This document shows positions 47,527 to 58,970 of a stretch of 64,000 nt of DNA, piece by piece. The notes beneath the pieces are model-generated. The model made no database searches. It had not been told where the DNA came from and worked only from the letters and a program-made list of their open reading frames with translations. The stretch lies in contig WPIO01000012.1 in the NCBI GenBank assembly GCA_009760855.2, positions 2,372,501 through 2,436,500 on the forward strand, read 5' to 3'. The DNA comes from Cristatella mucedo. Taxonomy: Eukaryota > Bryozoa > Phylactolaemata > Cristatellidae. The position numbers and the translations under genes are program-made. Each line of letters begins with the position of its first letter. Positions within the stretch are counted from its first letter, which is position 1.

Positions 47527-47531
<5 letters not shown>

Positions 47532-47591
<60 letters not shown>

Positions 47592-47594
47592 GGT

Positions 47595-47661
<67 letters not shown>
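47532..47661. repeat. compound (TA)n / (GA)n / (GACA)n microsatellite
   Basis: About 14 TA units, then GA, GACA and a second long GA stretch to 47661. Confidence 0.95.
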
Positions 47662-47663
<2 letters not shown>

Positions 47664-49380
47664 ACTGTAAGGGAGCAGGGATAGCTAGACAGTTTTACAC
47701 CAAGCATTACTTCTTTGTCTAAAGCTAGAGTAATGTTCATGTCTCAGAAGGACAATCAGGTGATCTGAGTATTTCTTTGGGTTGTTAGTAAATTCTAATG
47801 GACCGAGCATGGTTTCGTTGAATCCAAGCTATTTTAGTAATTAGTCTCACCCCTCTACTGCGTCAGCTAAGCTAGGCGTACAGTAATCAAACTGATTGAT
47901 ATGTACTTTAGGAATTACTAAAGAAATTCTACTATCAGGGTGAAGAACAACATGTTAAAAACGGGGAAAAGTGGTATAAAATACGATTTCATGTGAAACC
48001 AATCGATTTATGTTATACGACTTAAAACTTAGTTTTGTTGATGCAGTCTATTCAGGCATATGTACCTTTGAACGAAGCCATAGTCAAGAGTGGCTTTCCC
48101 AAAAAATTGGAGGAGGAAGTGTTAGTAATAGCAACGTATTGGTGTAAGGTATAGACAGCACAACAAGGCACCCGTAGCGAAAAACAGTGGCGCTGAGATG
48201 TGATAGCTGTTTATTTTGTTTAACCTTATAAAATTACGCTTAGGATCGCCAATTCCAAGAGGCGTCGCGTTTTTTTTATACTGTAACCAACCGATGTAGT
48301 CGCGTTCTAAAGGGGGAGAATTTTGCCGAATTCCGTGGGCTAAGAATGAGCCTGCAGTTTTACAGGGGCTGCTTGCTGAAGGGTTATGCAGAGTTACCTA
48401 CTACTGCCGATTAAATTCTATAGCAACCTTTTCGAACCCGCGTAATATATGCGTAGCCTACAACGGCGACTGCCAAAAGAACAATTAAATTAGTTCTCAT
48501 TTCCGTCGTAGGAGTGCTTCAATCGAGTAGTTAGCATCACAAGCTGGTTGCGAAAGTGTCCCAACCACAGTCCTTTAGCTTCAGCAATGCACGCCTTTCG
48601 GTTGTAGTCCTTTATTCATGGGACCTTATGAGAAAACACTTCTTCGGAAAAAAACCTGCTCATTGGCAGTTTATCAAGAAAAAGCTGTTTAAGCAAGCCA
48701 CAAGTTTATCAGTCACCGCCGCAGATTGCGAATATCTAAATGACGAATACAGCTGACTATTCTCAGCAAACAGAGTACTCCCACCATAGAAGTTAGATAG
48801 AACATGGAAAGTCAAACAATGGAAAACGTCAGCTTAGTTGTTACTATTCGTTAAACGACAGTTTCTGCAACACAAAATTCTCGTTGGCCGTCTACGTTTT
48901 CTACGTCCAACGCAATGAAATCGTCATCTGTACGACAGACAAACTTCAAAATCAGACGAGTGTTAGTAAGTATTTCGTTTTCTGGAATTGGATGACTTGA
49001 CCAGACGTTTTCCAATATGCGATGCAACTTTATTTTTGCACCTTCGGATCTCGATGGAATTATCTGTGATATGGCGACTTAAGCTTATTGAATGCAATGC
49101 TTTCGTACTTCTCGCATGTATTGCACCGAGTAACAGGAGTTTCCGCTGATATCTCGATAAAGTTGGTAATCAATAATACTACGAGTAGCTCGATCTGCAC
49201 TGTACCACTATAAGGAGCTGCACTAATATTTTCGTATCCGTTTCAGAGCTTGTGCATTGGTACAGCTGCAAATGTATTGCTGTCAAAGAGCGTCGGAGAG
49301 AACGTTAATAAAAAACCATACTCGGTTATACATAGGCAGTACATGTACAGTATGTACATATAAAAATTATAATACGTATA
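47662..49380. other. intergenic, nothing recognised
   Basis: AT-rich sequence with only short open frames and no repeat shared with the rest of the window that I could see. Confidence 0.4.
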
Positions 49381-49444
49381 CAGTATATATCTATCTATCT
49401 ATATATCTATATGTATATATATATATATACATATATATATATGT
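49381..49444. repeat. (TA)/(TATC) microsatellite
   Basis: TATCTATC units followed by TA repeats interrupted by GTATA and CATA. Confidence 0.9.
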
Positions 49445-49724
49445 ATTTGTATGCCTAAGCTAGACATATATTTAGTATCCAAAGTTGTTTTACAATTGGG
49501 CAAGGCGAAAACAACTTTGCCGCCCATCACTAAGGACAGCATGGGATAAAAAGCAAGAGAACAATGTACTCGTTGACAATGGCTGACTCGTGGCCTAATC
49601 CGGATCAGTCTTAAGTTGCTCCTTAGGCTTTTTAATATCCGGATTTAAAACTTTCGGTCGGCCAATTTTTCTTTGAAGTAATGCATCTTTGCAACTCAAC
49701 AAATCCACTAAGACTACAGAGGTG

Positions 49725-50180
49725 TTAAGCAGGAGAGTTCGTATAGCACACTCAAAGTCTAACCGGCTTTCGTTATGCATTCGGCACTCAACAGACTTCA
49801 CCTCACGTAACAGAGAAACTAAGAAGCATAGCTGAGTCAGGAGCGCAGTTGAGGTAGTGAGTAGCATAGAAGTAGTTGCTCTAGATGGCTGGAGAGGATG
49901 TGCCACAGTTGGTGGCAGGAAAGTAGATGTCGTTGCGTAAGAATCGTGGAAATGCGTTCCATAGTCAATGGCCCGAATAGAATAAGCTGGTCAGCCAGTG
50001 ATCACAGAAATTATGTCATAGGATCTCCAGGAGGCAAGCTCTTTTACTAGACCTTATTAAGGCAGTCACATCGCATGCAGAAACGTTGAAAAAATTTGTA
50101 ATGGAGGTCACAGGTTGCGATTCAGCAATGGCTTTAGTCGGAGGGGTCTTTATTGAGGCGCGAATATGGCCAAATATGGC
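49725..50180 (-). mobile_element. LINE family B fragment, mosaic
   Basis: 49725-49985 is the family B 3' coding end (inverse of ACTCAGCTATGCTTCTTAG and CACCACTACTTCT-like blocks; minus frame ECRMHNESRLDFECAI). Next, 49990-50180 translates to FFNVSACDVTALIRSSKRAC, which resembles the segment upstream of the reverse-transcriptase core in L2/CR1 elements. The two parts are not adjacent in a normal element, so an internal deletion is likely. Confidence 0.6.
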
Positions 50181-50189
50181 GAAAGTAGG

Positions 50190-50592
50190 CAGGCTTGATT
50201 GTGGAGCTGATGTGGTCGTCTTAAGAGAGATCACTTTGGACAATGACACCTAGATTTCGAGCTGATTCAACTGGAGATATGCTGGCAGAGCCAATTTTGA
50301 GCGTCAGCCTTTCCAATTTCTGAATCACACTGGGTTTGCCCATAACTAGTAAATTAGTTTTTATCATCGTTAAGTTTTAGAAAATTTGCTGCAATCCATG
50401 TGCGGATGTCATCAATACATGCTGCAAGTGAGTTGAGACAATTCGAGGTGCTCAAAGGCTGGGAGGGATCAAAGCAAAGGTACACCTGAGTGTCATCCGC
50501 ATAGAAGTGAAAGCTTAGATTGTGCTTGGCAATCACATCAGCAAGAGGGAGAGTATAAACCATGAAAAGAACCTGACGTAGCACGGAGCCTT
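50190..50592 (-). mobile_element. LINE family A fragment (reverse-transcriptase core)
   Basis: Close match to 51490-51895 of the main copy. Encodes LSFHFYADDTQVYLCFDP with the YADD active-site motif. It abuts the family B fragment at 50180-50190 and stops at CACGGAGCCTT near 50592. Confidence 0.85.
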
Positions 50593-52129
50593 ACAATAGA
50601 AAAATGAGTGTAAATGAAATATAAATGAATAAAAATGAATATAAAAGAATGAGAATCCGGTTGGGTTGATTTCGTATAAACAGCTATCGGAGAAGGGGGT
50701 CGTCCTCTTCACGTTCCGGTAATAATAATAATAATGCACTTGATAAAGCGCCCTCAGAGAACTTAATATCTTTCAAAGCGCTTTATATTTGCAGCAAAGG
50801 GAAATGCAATTGAATGGTAAGTACAATCATGCTTGAAAAACAAACAAAATGAATAAAATGGTTAGGGGTGACATGCACAGGGTCAGTATGCAAATGTGGT
50901 TAGTGGCAGCATGCACAGTGTCAGCACGAATAAGCACATCAACGACGAATCACAGGGACCCACTAAATGCTGTCCTAGATAGGTGTTTTTAGGTTCCTTT
51001 TAAATGTGGTCAGGTCAGGGGATGTTCTGACGCAGGTCGGGAAGAGTTCCAGGCTTTGGGAGCATACGAACTAAATGCACGGTCTCCAAAGGATTTAAGG
51101 TTTGTACAAGGTTTTCTAGACTGTTGGATTCCGAAAAGCGGGTGGTACGATGCTTGGCCTGATGGGGGAGTATGTCGGAGAGATAGGCTGGAGCCATAGA
51201 ATGAAGGGACCTAAAAGTGAGCGACAAAACCTTGAAGTCAATCCTTTGCTTGACTGGTAGCCAGTGCAGGTCGGCGAGAAGTGGAGTAATGTGGCAACTG
51301 CGACGCTCACGACAGACAAGCCTGGCTGCAGAGTTTTGCACCAGCTGCAATCGCCTGATCACACATGCTGGTAGGCCAGCAAGCAGTGAGTTGCAGAAGT
51401 CGAGACGAGATGTCACGAAAGCACGGACCAACTTGGACGTGGTATCCTTATCTAAACAAGCCCGAATTTTAGCAATGTCACGAAGCTGAAAATAGGCAGA
51501 TTTGACTGTGAAGCTGATATGGTCGTCTAACGAGAGATCGCTTTGGACCATGACTCCTAGATTTCGAGCTGATTCAACTGGAGATATGCTGGCAGAGCCA
51601 ACTTTGAGAGTCAGCCTTTCCAATCTCTGGATCACACTGGGTTTGCCCATAACTAGTAAGTTAGTTTTATCATCGTTAAGTTTTAGAAAATTTGCTGCAA
51701 TCCATGTGCGGATGTCATCAATACATGCTGCAAGTGAGTTGAGACAATTCGAGGTGCTCGAAGGCTGGGAGGGATCAAAGCAAAGGTACAACTCAGTGTC
51801 ATCCGCATAGAAGTGAAAGCCTAGATTGTGCTTGGCAATCACATCAGCGAGAGGGAGAGTATAAACCGTGAAAAGAACCGGACCTAGCACGGAGCCCTGA
51901 GGTACTCCATATTTTAGAGGTACTTCAGATGATCTTTGTCCATTCACGTCAGCACTCTGGAGTCTCCCACTGAGATAGGACCTGAACCACTGCAGAGCAG
52001 TGCCAGTGATGCCCAGGCGAGATGAGAGGCGCTCTAGAAGAGCTTTGTGATCGGTGTCAAAAGCTGCCGAAAGATCGAGCAAAACAAGCAGACACTCTCC
52101 CTATGTCTGCATTCCTAAGTAGGTCGTTG

Positions 52130-52904
52130 TGTAACCGGGTTCCAGGGGTCAGAGGCTATTTCTCGCCAAACCCCGTCATACTCCGGCCACGCTGCCGCTC
52201 GCCGAGCTAGGGTAAGACGAGCGGCCCTCACGGTAAACTTCTTTGTAATAACGCATGCACCAACAACAACAGGGGAACTAAACAAGTCTACAGGTAGGGT
52301 CGTACACACAGTACACTTTGGGGGTGCAAGACGACGCAGCAAGCGCGAACAAACGTGTTAGTTGGGGTCAGTTGGCTTCTGTAGTCTTGTCGTTGTACCG
52401 ACTCCGAGTCCAACAGTACGAGCGTACGCCGTCCAAAACCCGGCTGGCTGAGTAACTGCTTGGCTAGTCCGAGTCGACAACTACCAAAGTCGTAAGCTTC
52501 CACCGAAAGACGCCAACACAGGGAGGGGGGTCACGAACACATTACACGGGGAACGCGGAATATAAAAGTCAACAACGAGCGAGCTATCCAGCTCCGCTCG
52601 GGCCTTGGGTACTCGTTGCCTTGCGTGCGTGGCAGCATCACCGGAGCACGCCTCCACGAATCCAGGTGCATAACTCGGCGAGACCGGGAGCCTCCAACAC
52701 CATGACTTGCTTCGCCATTTTCCTGTACCCAAGAGCCCCGGTGACCTCTCGTCACCACACATCCGGTAATGCATAGGCCCAGCCGGTGACCCTCATTACA
52801 GCCGCCTGGTCCCAGCCAACCGAACCCAGCCTGGGTACAGCTGTACACCGGTGACCCTCATTACAGCCGCCTGGTCCCAGCCAACCGAACCCAGCCTGGG
52901 CACA
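52130..52904 (-). mobile_element. solo LTR nested in the LINE, with 4-bp target duplication
   Basis: GTTG flanks the insert at 52126-52129 and 52905-52908. Read on the minus strand the insert begins TGTGCCCAGGCTGGGTTC and ends CCGGTTACA, so it has TGT...ACA ends. The LINE reading LRVYN on one side resumes at NDLLRNADIG on the other. No gag, pol or second LTR lies in between, so it is a solo LTR of about 775 bp. Its first ~65 bp are duplicated in tandem (52774-52904 region). The element matches 46630-47157 in inverse orientation. Confidence 0.85.
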
Positions 52905-53053
52905 GTTGTACACCCTAAGCAATGCTGACTCTGTGGACTGAATAGCTCTAAAGCCAGACTGGAACTTGCTAGCAAGGTGTGAGGTTTCGATATATGAGTT
53001 CAGCTGGTCCGCCAAGACCCGTTCCAGTGTCTTTGATAGGAATGGTAGAAGGG

Positions 53054-53123
53054 AGACTGGGCGGTAGTTGCTTAAGTTCTCTTTATCTAGACTGGGCGGT
53101 AGTTGCTTAAGTTCTCTTTGTCT
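53054..53123 (-). repeat. 35-bp tandem duplication inside LINE A
   Basis: Two nearly identical units starting AGACTGGGCGGTAGTTGCTT (53054-53088 and 53089-53123). The 35-bp unit is not a multiple of three and breaks the reverse-transcriptase frame after LSNYRPV. Confidence 0.9.
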
Positions 53124-54454
53124 AGTGTCGCTTTCTTGAGAAGTGGCCTGACTACAACTTTTTTGGAAGGTTCTGGGACATGACCTGAGGCTAATGACAT
53201 ATTAATGATGTTAGTTATGCATGGCAGCAGCAGATCAATGCAACGTAGGAGCAGGACAGTGGGAATATGGTCCAGAGGACTTGTTGTCTTCTTTGATTGA
53301 GACACGAACTTCAGGACTAGATCACTAGTGACCTGCTTAAATGTAGACATTGAGGTGCAGCCAGCAATCGGGGAACAGCATTCTAGTGGGGAAGTTGTCA
53401 TCGCAGGGATGGATTCCCTGATCTTGTCTATCTTCTGCACAAAGAATCGAGAGAAGCGATCGGCTAGATCACCACAAGGATCATCAGGTAAGGAGCTAAG
53501 CTGGGAGCGGTTGAGGAGATGGTTTATCGTCGACATCAGCATTTTTGGATCGTGCATCTGTGATTCAACAATGTTTCTATAGAAGCTAGACTTGGCCTTT
53601 GCTAGGATCGACTGGTACGACCTACAGTTGTCTTTGTAAGCCTGTCGATGGACACTCAGTCCAGATCTTTTGTATGCTTTTTCAAGCTTTCGCTAAGTAG
53701 ACCTGGCTAGTTTAATGTCTGCGATAAACCATAGGCCGTCGGGGCGGGGGCACACAGTGCGCTTTGTCAGAGGTGCAAACTCGTCGAGCGTGTCAGCTAG
53801 TGTCGTGTTGTAGCTATCTACCAATGATGACAGATCGGAGGGAGGACTGAGCAGCAGAGGTGAAGCAGATATTCTCGCACGGACAGCATCGATGTCAAGG
53901 GTCTTGAGGTTTCGCGATTCACAGGTTATTTTAAAGGAGGAGGTGGGTACACACTGTAGATTGAATGAGACCTGCATGTGGTCAGATAAGCAGGATTTGG
54001 TGATAATTGGTGATGACAAAGTGCAGCTGTATGAGAAAATCTGGTCGAGTGTGTGACCCTTGATGTGAGTAGGGCCACACACATGAGCCACAAGAGACAA
54101 TGAGTCAGTCAATGCACACAATTCGGTGCTGAAAGCGGCAGATAAGTTATCAAAGTGAATGTTGAAATCACCCATAAAGAGGAAGGATCGATTTCTCGCA
54201 CACAGAATCGAAATGAGATCGGAGAAATCTGAGATAAATGAGGATTTGGTACCTGGTGGGTGATAGACTACTGCCACTTTCAGTAGCTTGTTTTCGGATG
54301 AGACCAAGACAATTGATTCATAAGACTGCTTCGAGGGTACTACAAATGGCTTGAAGTTTAATTTCGAGCGCATGATAATAGCAACTCCACCTCCAGTTTT
54401 GATTGATCTAGGGGTGGGAAAGAACGAGAAAGGAAAAGCGATCGAAATGTGAGT

Positions 54455-55115
54455 GGTATCACGCTTGATAAGCATGAATAACATGGTTAGGGTTGACATG
54501 CACAGGGTCAGCATGCAAATGTGGTTAGTGGCAGCATGCAAAGTGTCAGCACGCATAAGCACATAAAGGACGAATCACAGGGACCCACTAAATGCTGTCT
54601 TAAATAGGTGCGTTTTTAAGTTCTTTTTAAATGCGGTCAAGTCAGGGGATGTTCTGACGCAAGTCGGGAGTGAGTTCCAGGCTTCGGGAGAATACGAACT
54701 AAATGCACGCTCTCCAAAGAATTGGAGGTTTGTACAAGGTATTGGTAAACTGTGATTCCGAAAAGCAGGTGGTATGATGCTTGGCCTGGTAAGGGAGTAG
54801 ATCCGATAGGTATACTGGAGCCAAAGAATAAAGTGACCTAAAAGTGAGTGACAAAACCTTGAAGTCGATACGTTGCTGTACTGGTAGCCAGTGCAGGTCG
54901 ACTAGAAGTGGTGTGACGTGGCAACTGCAATGCTCACGACAGACAAGCCTTGCTGCAGACTTTTGCACCAGCTGCAATCGCCTGATTGCACACGCCGGTA
55001 GGTCAGCAAGCAGTGAGTTACAGAAGTCAAGACGGGATGTCACAAATGCATGGACCAACTTAGATGTGGTATCCCTGTCTAAACAAGCCCGAATTGTAGC
55101 AATGCTATAGCTGAT
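54455..55115 (-). mobile_element. second LINE family A copy, 5'- and 3'-truncated
   Basis: 3' UTR part (GGTTAGGGTTGACATGCACA, ACTAAATGCTGTC) followed by the reverse-transcriptase end on the minus strand ([52 protein letters not shown]). It abuts the endonuclease end of the longer copy near 54440. A 17-bp tandem unit, GCTGATGTAGCAACGTA, sits at its 5' edge. Confidence 0.85.
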
Positions 55116-55609
55116 GTAGCAACGTAGCTGATGTAGCAACGTTATATTATTTAGCAAGGTGATGGCTAGCTGCGGGAGCAGTCTTCTTAACGAAGCTTTA
55201 CAAACTTAGGCAGCTGTTGAACACGGCAGTTACATTTCGAGCGCTTAGCGCTAGTCTCACAACATGCCTTTACCCACGATATAAGTGGGAAATGATTTTT
55301 ACTTTCTTGATCAGTTCTTCTGGCGGAAACGTGGTTACCCTGTATGATCGCCTTGTCTGTGATTCTGTAGGTTCAATGGGTGCAAAAATTTGCGAAAAGG
55401 GATACTGTGCTGCAAGATATGCATTCGTCGTTGGCGATGCAGAGCTGGCCAGATAAGAAAATATAGTCCGGATACGTTCGGTAGGCTTATACATTTCGTC
55501 GCTAGTGTGAAGACAGTAGAAACTAAAGCTAGATATTTCCGGCAATCTGCGACATTGTCCTAAGCAACTCAGACGGTTCATACGTTGTAAAAGCTATAGG
55601 TTGCAGAGC
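55116..55609. other. intergenic, nothing recognised
   Basis: Short frames on both strands (55217-55456, 55581-55270) lack known domains. Confidence 0.35.
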
Positions 55610-55800
55610 AAAAGCTTCAATCGACTGAGGCCTTCAAGCATAGGAACAAAGAAGGTTATTTATGGTCGATAAAGACCTGAGGGCGTGAGAAGGCTGAAAC
55701 TGGTGCCGCAGTTAAGCAAGGTAGGAAGCAGTCAGGCCACAGTAGGCCTGGTGGATTGGCTCGCAACCGTACTCTGTATTCTTTGAACTACTGAAAGCAG
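55610..55800 (-). mobile_element. LINE family B fragment
   Basis: CAAAAGCTTCAATCGACTGA, CTGAAACTGGTGCCGCAGTT and AGTAGGCCTGGTGGATTGGC match 63790-63960, the reverse-transcriptase tail of family B. Confidence 0.7.
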
Positions 55801-56326
55801 TCGAATCTACTTTAGCAGACAAGACGAGCGGTCACACCACTGGTGTAACCTTTAAGATCTCTTCTAGGGTTCCCGTTTTCACAGGAGAGCGAACCTCTGG
55901 CATTTGGTAACTATTGGTGAATTAACGTTAATTAAGAAATAAGGTAAAGTGGCCACATGGCTTTTTTCATTGCCCGGTAATAGTGGCCTTGCAATAATCC
56001 TAGCCTAGGCTAAACCACGGAGCTAGGTAAATACTTCGCAAGACTCAGTGGCAGATAGTCTGTAATCTTTGATCTGGATCACACGAGACGGCAAGAAATG
56101 GATTCCGTCTTCCTGATGAAACTTTCAAAATTTAAGCACTTTTCAAAAACGACAGTTTAATTTAGAGCTCGAGGTGACATACAGACAACAGCATCACATT
56201 TTGGAAGAGCCGAGTCTTAGAGTCCAGCAGCAGGCTTGCTTGGGGAGTCCAAGTAGGACGAGTTCATTTGTATGTTGCATATTTCAAATAGATATGTTGA
56301 TATCCAGGATTGAATATAAGCAAGGC
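55801..56326. other. intergenic, nothing recognised
   Basis: No supported feature before the minisatellite. Confidence 0.35.
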
Positions 56327-56700
56327 AATGATTCAGTTTATCAGTCGGTGCATCCGATTCAGTTCATCAGTCGGTGCATCCGATTCAGTTCATCAGTTGG
56401 TGCATCCGATTCAGTTCATCAGTCGGTGCATCCAATTCAGTTCATCAGTCGGTGCATCCGATTCAGTTCATCAGTCGGTGCATCCGATTCGGTTTATCAG
56501 TCGGTGCATCCGATTCAGTTTATCAGTCGATGCATCCGATTCAGTTTATCAGTCGGTGCATCCGATTCAGTTCATCAGTCGGTGCATCCGATTCAGTTTA
56601 TCAGTCGGTGCATCCGATTCAGTTCATCAGTCGGTGCATCCGATTCAGTTTACCAGTCGGTGCATCCGATTCAGTTCATCAGTCGGTGCATCCGATTCAG
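56327..56700 (+). repeat. 26-bp minisatellite, about 14 units
   Basis: Consensus GTGCATCCGATTCAGTTCAT followed by CAGTCG. Units differ mainly at a C/T position (TTCATCAG versus TTTATCAG) plus single changes in units 2, 4, 6, 8 and 12. There are no spacers, so it is not a CRISPR. With a 26-bp period and no stop in any plus frame, all three plus frames stay open across it. The longest reads 56174-56773 with HPIQFISRCIRFSSSVGASD-type repeats. Confidence 0.95.
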
Positions 56701-58825
56701 ACGGTTTGAACGAAAACCGAATCTGAGGACTGTCAGCACAGACGTAATTGCTAATCCCCTGAGCCCGAGTTAATTTTACACAAGTTTAGTCTATATTTAT
56801 AAATGCAAAATATAGCGAATTGGTCTTTCGAATGTCAGCAAGAGCCTGGTCCTTGTGATAAGACCCCTGGAGGACAGGAACTTCACACACTTGGAAAATA
56901 TGATTTTAACTACGCCAGTGCCACGTCGGCCAGACCTATTGGTGTTCTCAATCATTCGAGTTGGTCATTATTATCAATCTTTTGGAGTCCTGCTGATAAA
57001 TTCAGTATGAGCATTTCAGTGAAGTCTTAAGTCTTTTCACCTGCAGAGGATGGTGTTGAGAAGACTGCAGTTTCAGTCGAGCAGAAAAATGCTCAGCCTT
57101 TTAGCCTATGGAATCTGTGCACTGAGTAAAACAATTTGGCTTTTATCGTGAAAGGGAAAGGTACGACATGGGCACGTCGAAGTTTTCTGTCAATAAAAAT
57201 GGGTTTAAACATCTGATAAAGTTTAAAGTGTTTTAGCAACGCAATGACGCGACTTTCTAGACAAGTAACCCAGGCCGCATGTCACGGTAAAGCGCGGGCA
57301 GCCTAGGCATAGCCATCTCACTGCATTATACACTATCGCAGAGATAAGTATCGTCATAAAGCATGCAATGAGCGCTTGCAATAGTCTCAGTAATCGTAGT
57401 GTAGCCATTCCTGAGCAGTATGCTACTTTTAAATCAATGCAGCTTTTACAGACCCCGAGCAGCAGCCCTTACCTTTAATGGTTCAAGCAGTAGCAGTCTC
57501 CCAGTAAAAGCTAAACCGGTAACTTGCTTCACAATTGAAACGATTAGAGGAGAAAGATCTACAAAGTCGTTCCTCATCTGAAGTACAACTAGCTTTAGAG
57601 TATCTATATTTCTTAAGACGACTATGTAAAAATGCTTTAAAATGCTGCGGAACTGCACAGAGAACTCTTTTCTATAAGCCTATATTTTTTATTCCGCATA
57701 AGGTCACGGTATTGCTGTTCATCCGTTTTGTTAATTTTTTCTGCACGTTATATAATTTTAAAAATTAGCTGACGTTGAACAGGTAGGGTTGCCACCTAAA
57801 TCAGGAGGCTTTGGAGAACAGGCGGTTACTGCAGCTCTCAAGTGCTCCATATCTCTGCCATCACATAACTTTGCTGCACATATAAATTTATCTGCTAGGA
57901 TTTGAGTTAGCCAAACAGCTCATATGCTACGACACTAGCAATACACGATTGGTATGAGCTGTCAGTAGTTATCATCCAAGACTTGTATCCCCTAATATCA
58001 CGAATAGTGTTAAATGGCTCCAACATCCACACAGATCTAAGCCAAGCGCTCAGTACTTGGAGCGGTGCTAGTCACTGCCGGAGCACTTTGCTTTTTGCAA
58101 TTTGCAATTTGCCACTTTAGGCTACACATTGAGCATTTCAATTGTGGGAAATGACCTATATGTTCAGCCCTCGCGTAGTCAGACATGCAAACAGTGTTGC
58201 AACACGACAGGTTCACTAAGAGATATAAAATAATGATTCTTCATAATGAGCACAACGACCTCTTTTTGACAATGTAGTTCGTATGTACGTGTGTATGTAT
58301 GTATTGTATGCCAGCTCCTCTGATGAGCCTGTGATGTGGCATGGACAAAGGCCGGTAACCCGCTGGTGGCCAGATGGTGGATTCACCATCTGGGTCGGCG
58401 ACAGACAGCGATAGGTTGTTACAAGCCTATATTACTAGACGCGTCTTAAAAACGCTCTCATATTTTGCGGCGGGGGGGGGGCTTTTCAAGTGCCCGGGTT
58501 GATTTTAGAAGCGCAACTGCAGTACTTACGTCTTAAAAATTACTAACTTTCACATTTTTTCGACGTGCATGATGACTATCCATGTTTTTTCGTATAGCCA
58601 ATTTTCGCAACCAGTCTAATTTTGGTAAAGCAAACGATGAATACCCTGGCATTCGTAATTCAAACGCTGTAGCACTTCACTATTTCAAACTACACTACGC
58701 ATGTCAGAAGAGGCGCGCGTCTCGTGAGCCGAAGATTCGAGCATGAAGGTCCGACTTGATGGCAATTTATTTTAGCAAAGATTAGAATTTGTAGTCGCAT
58801 CGCAATTGTTTAGGAAGCATAACTA
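56701..58825. other. intergenic, nothing recognised
   Basis: AT-rich. Short frames such as 56803-57030 and 57535-57768 show no domain. Confidence 0.4.
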
Positions 58826-58970
58826 TGTACCCAGGCTAGGTTCGCTTTGCTGGGACCGGATAGCTGTAATGCGGCAACGGTCACCGGCTAGGCCGGGGCC
58901 TGACCTATGGTATGGCCGGATGTGGTGGTTCCTACTTGGCGCTGTCGTTAGCCGCAAGCATCGGGTACAC
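58826..58970 (+). mobile_element. 5' piece of the solo-LTR family
   Basis: TGTACCCAGGCTAGGTTCGC, TTTGCTGGGACCGGATAGCT, GTAATGCGGCAACGGTCACC, GGCTA...GGCC and ATGGCCGGATGTGGTGG correspond to the first ~150 bp of the element at 52904 (minus strand). Its later part is absent. Confidence 0.65.

Larger units (their letters stand above)
50720..54440 (-). mobile_element. LINE family A, longest copy (endonuclease and reverse transcriptase, broken)
   Basis: Read on the minus strand. 54440-53693 carries most of an APE-type endonuclease (TGGGVAIIMRSKL, LFMGDFNIHFDN, TLDQIF, CLSDHMQVSF). 53557-53087 carries the linker and start of the reverse transcriptase (LVLKFVSQSKKTTSPLDHIP, LSNYRPV). 52082-51015 carries the core (LDLSAAFDTDHKALLERLSS, YGVPQGSVLGPVLF, FHFYADDTELY, DFKVLSLTFRSLH). 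The 3' UTR ends in CACTTGATAAAGCGCCC (inverse) and an (AAT)n tail at 50720-50736. This order and tail fit an L2/CR1-type non-LTR retrotransposon. It lacks the 5' end, is split by the LTR at 52130-52904, and has a 35-bp tandem duplication and a one-base frameshift. It is therefore not active as it stands. Confidence 0.92.

Noticed and set aside
56327-56700. CRISPR-like array
   Set aside because: Units are directly adjacent with no spacers and the genome is eukaryotic; it is a minisatellite.
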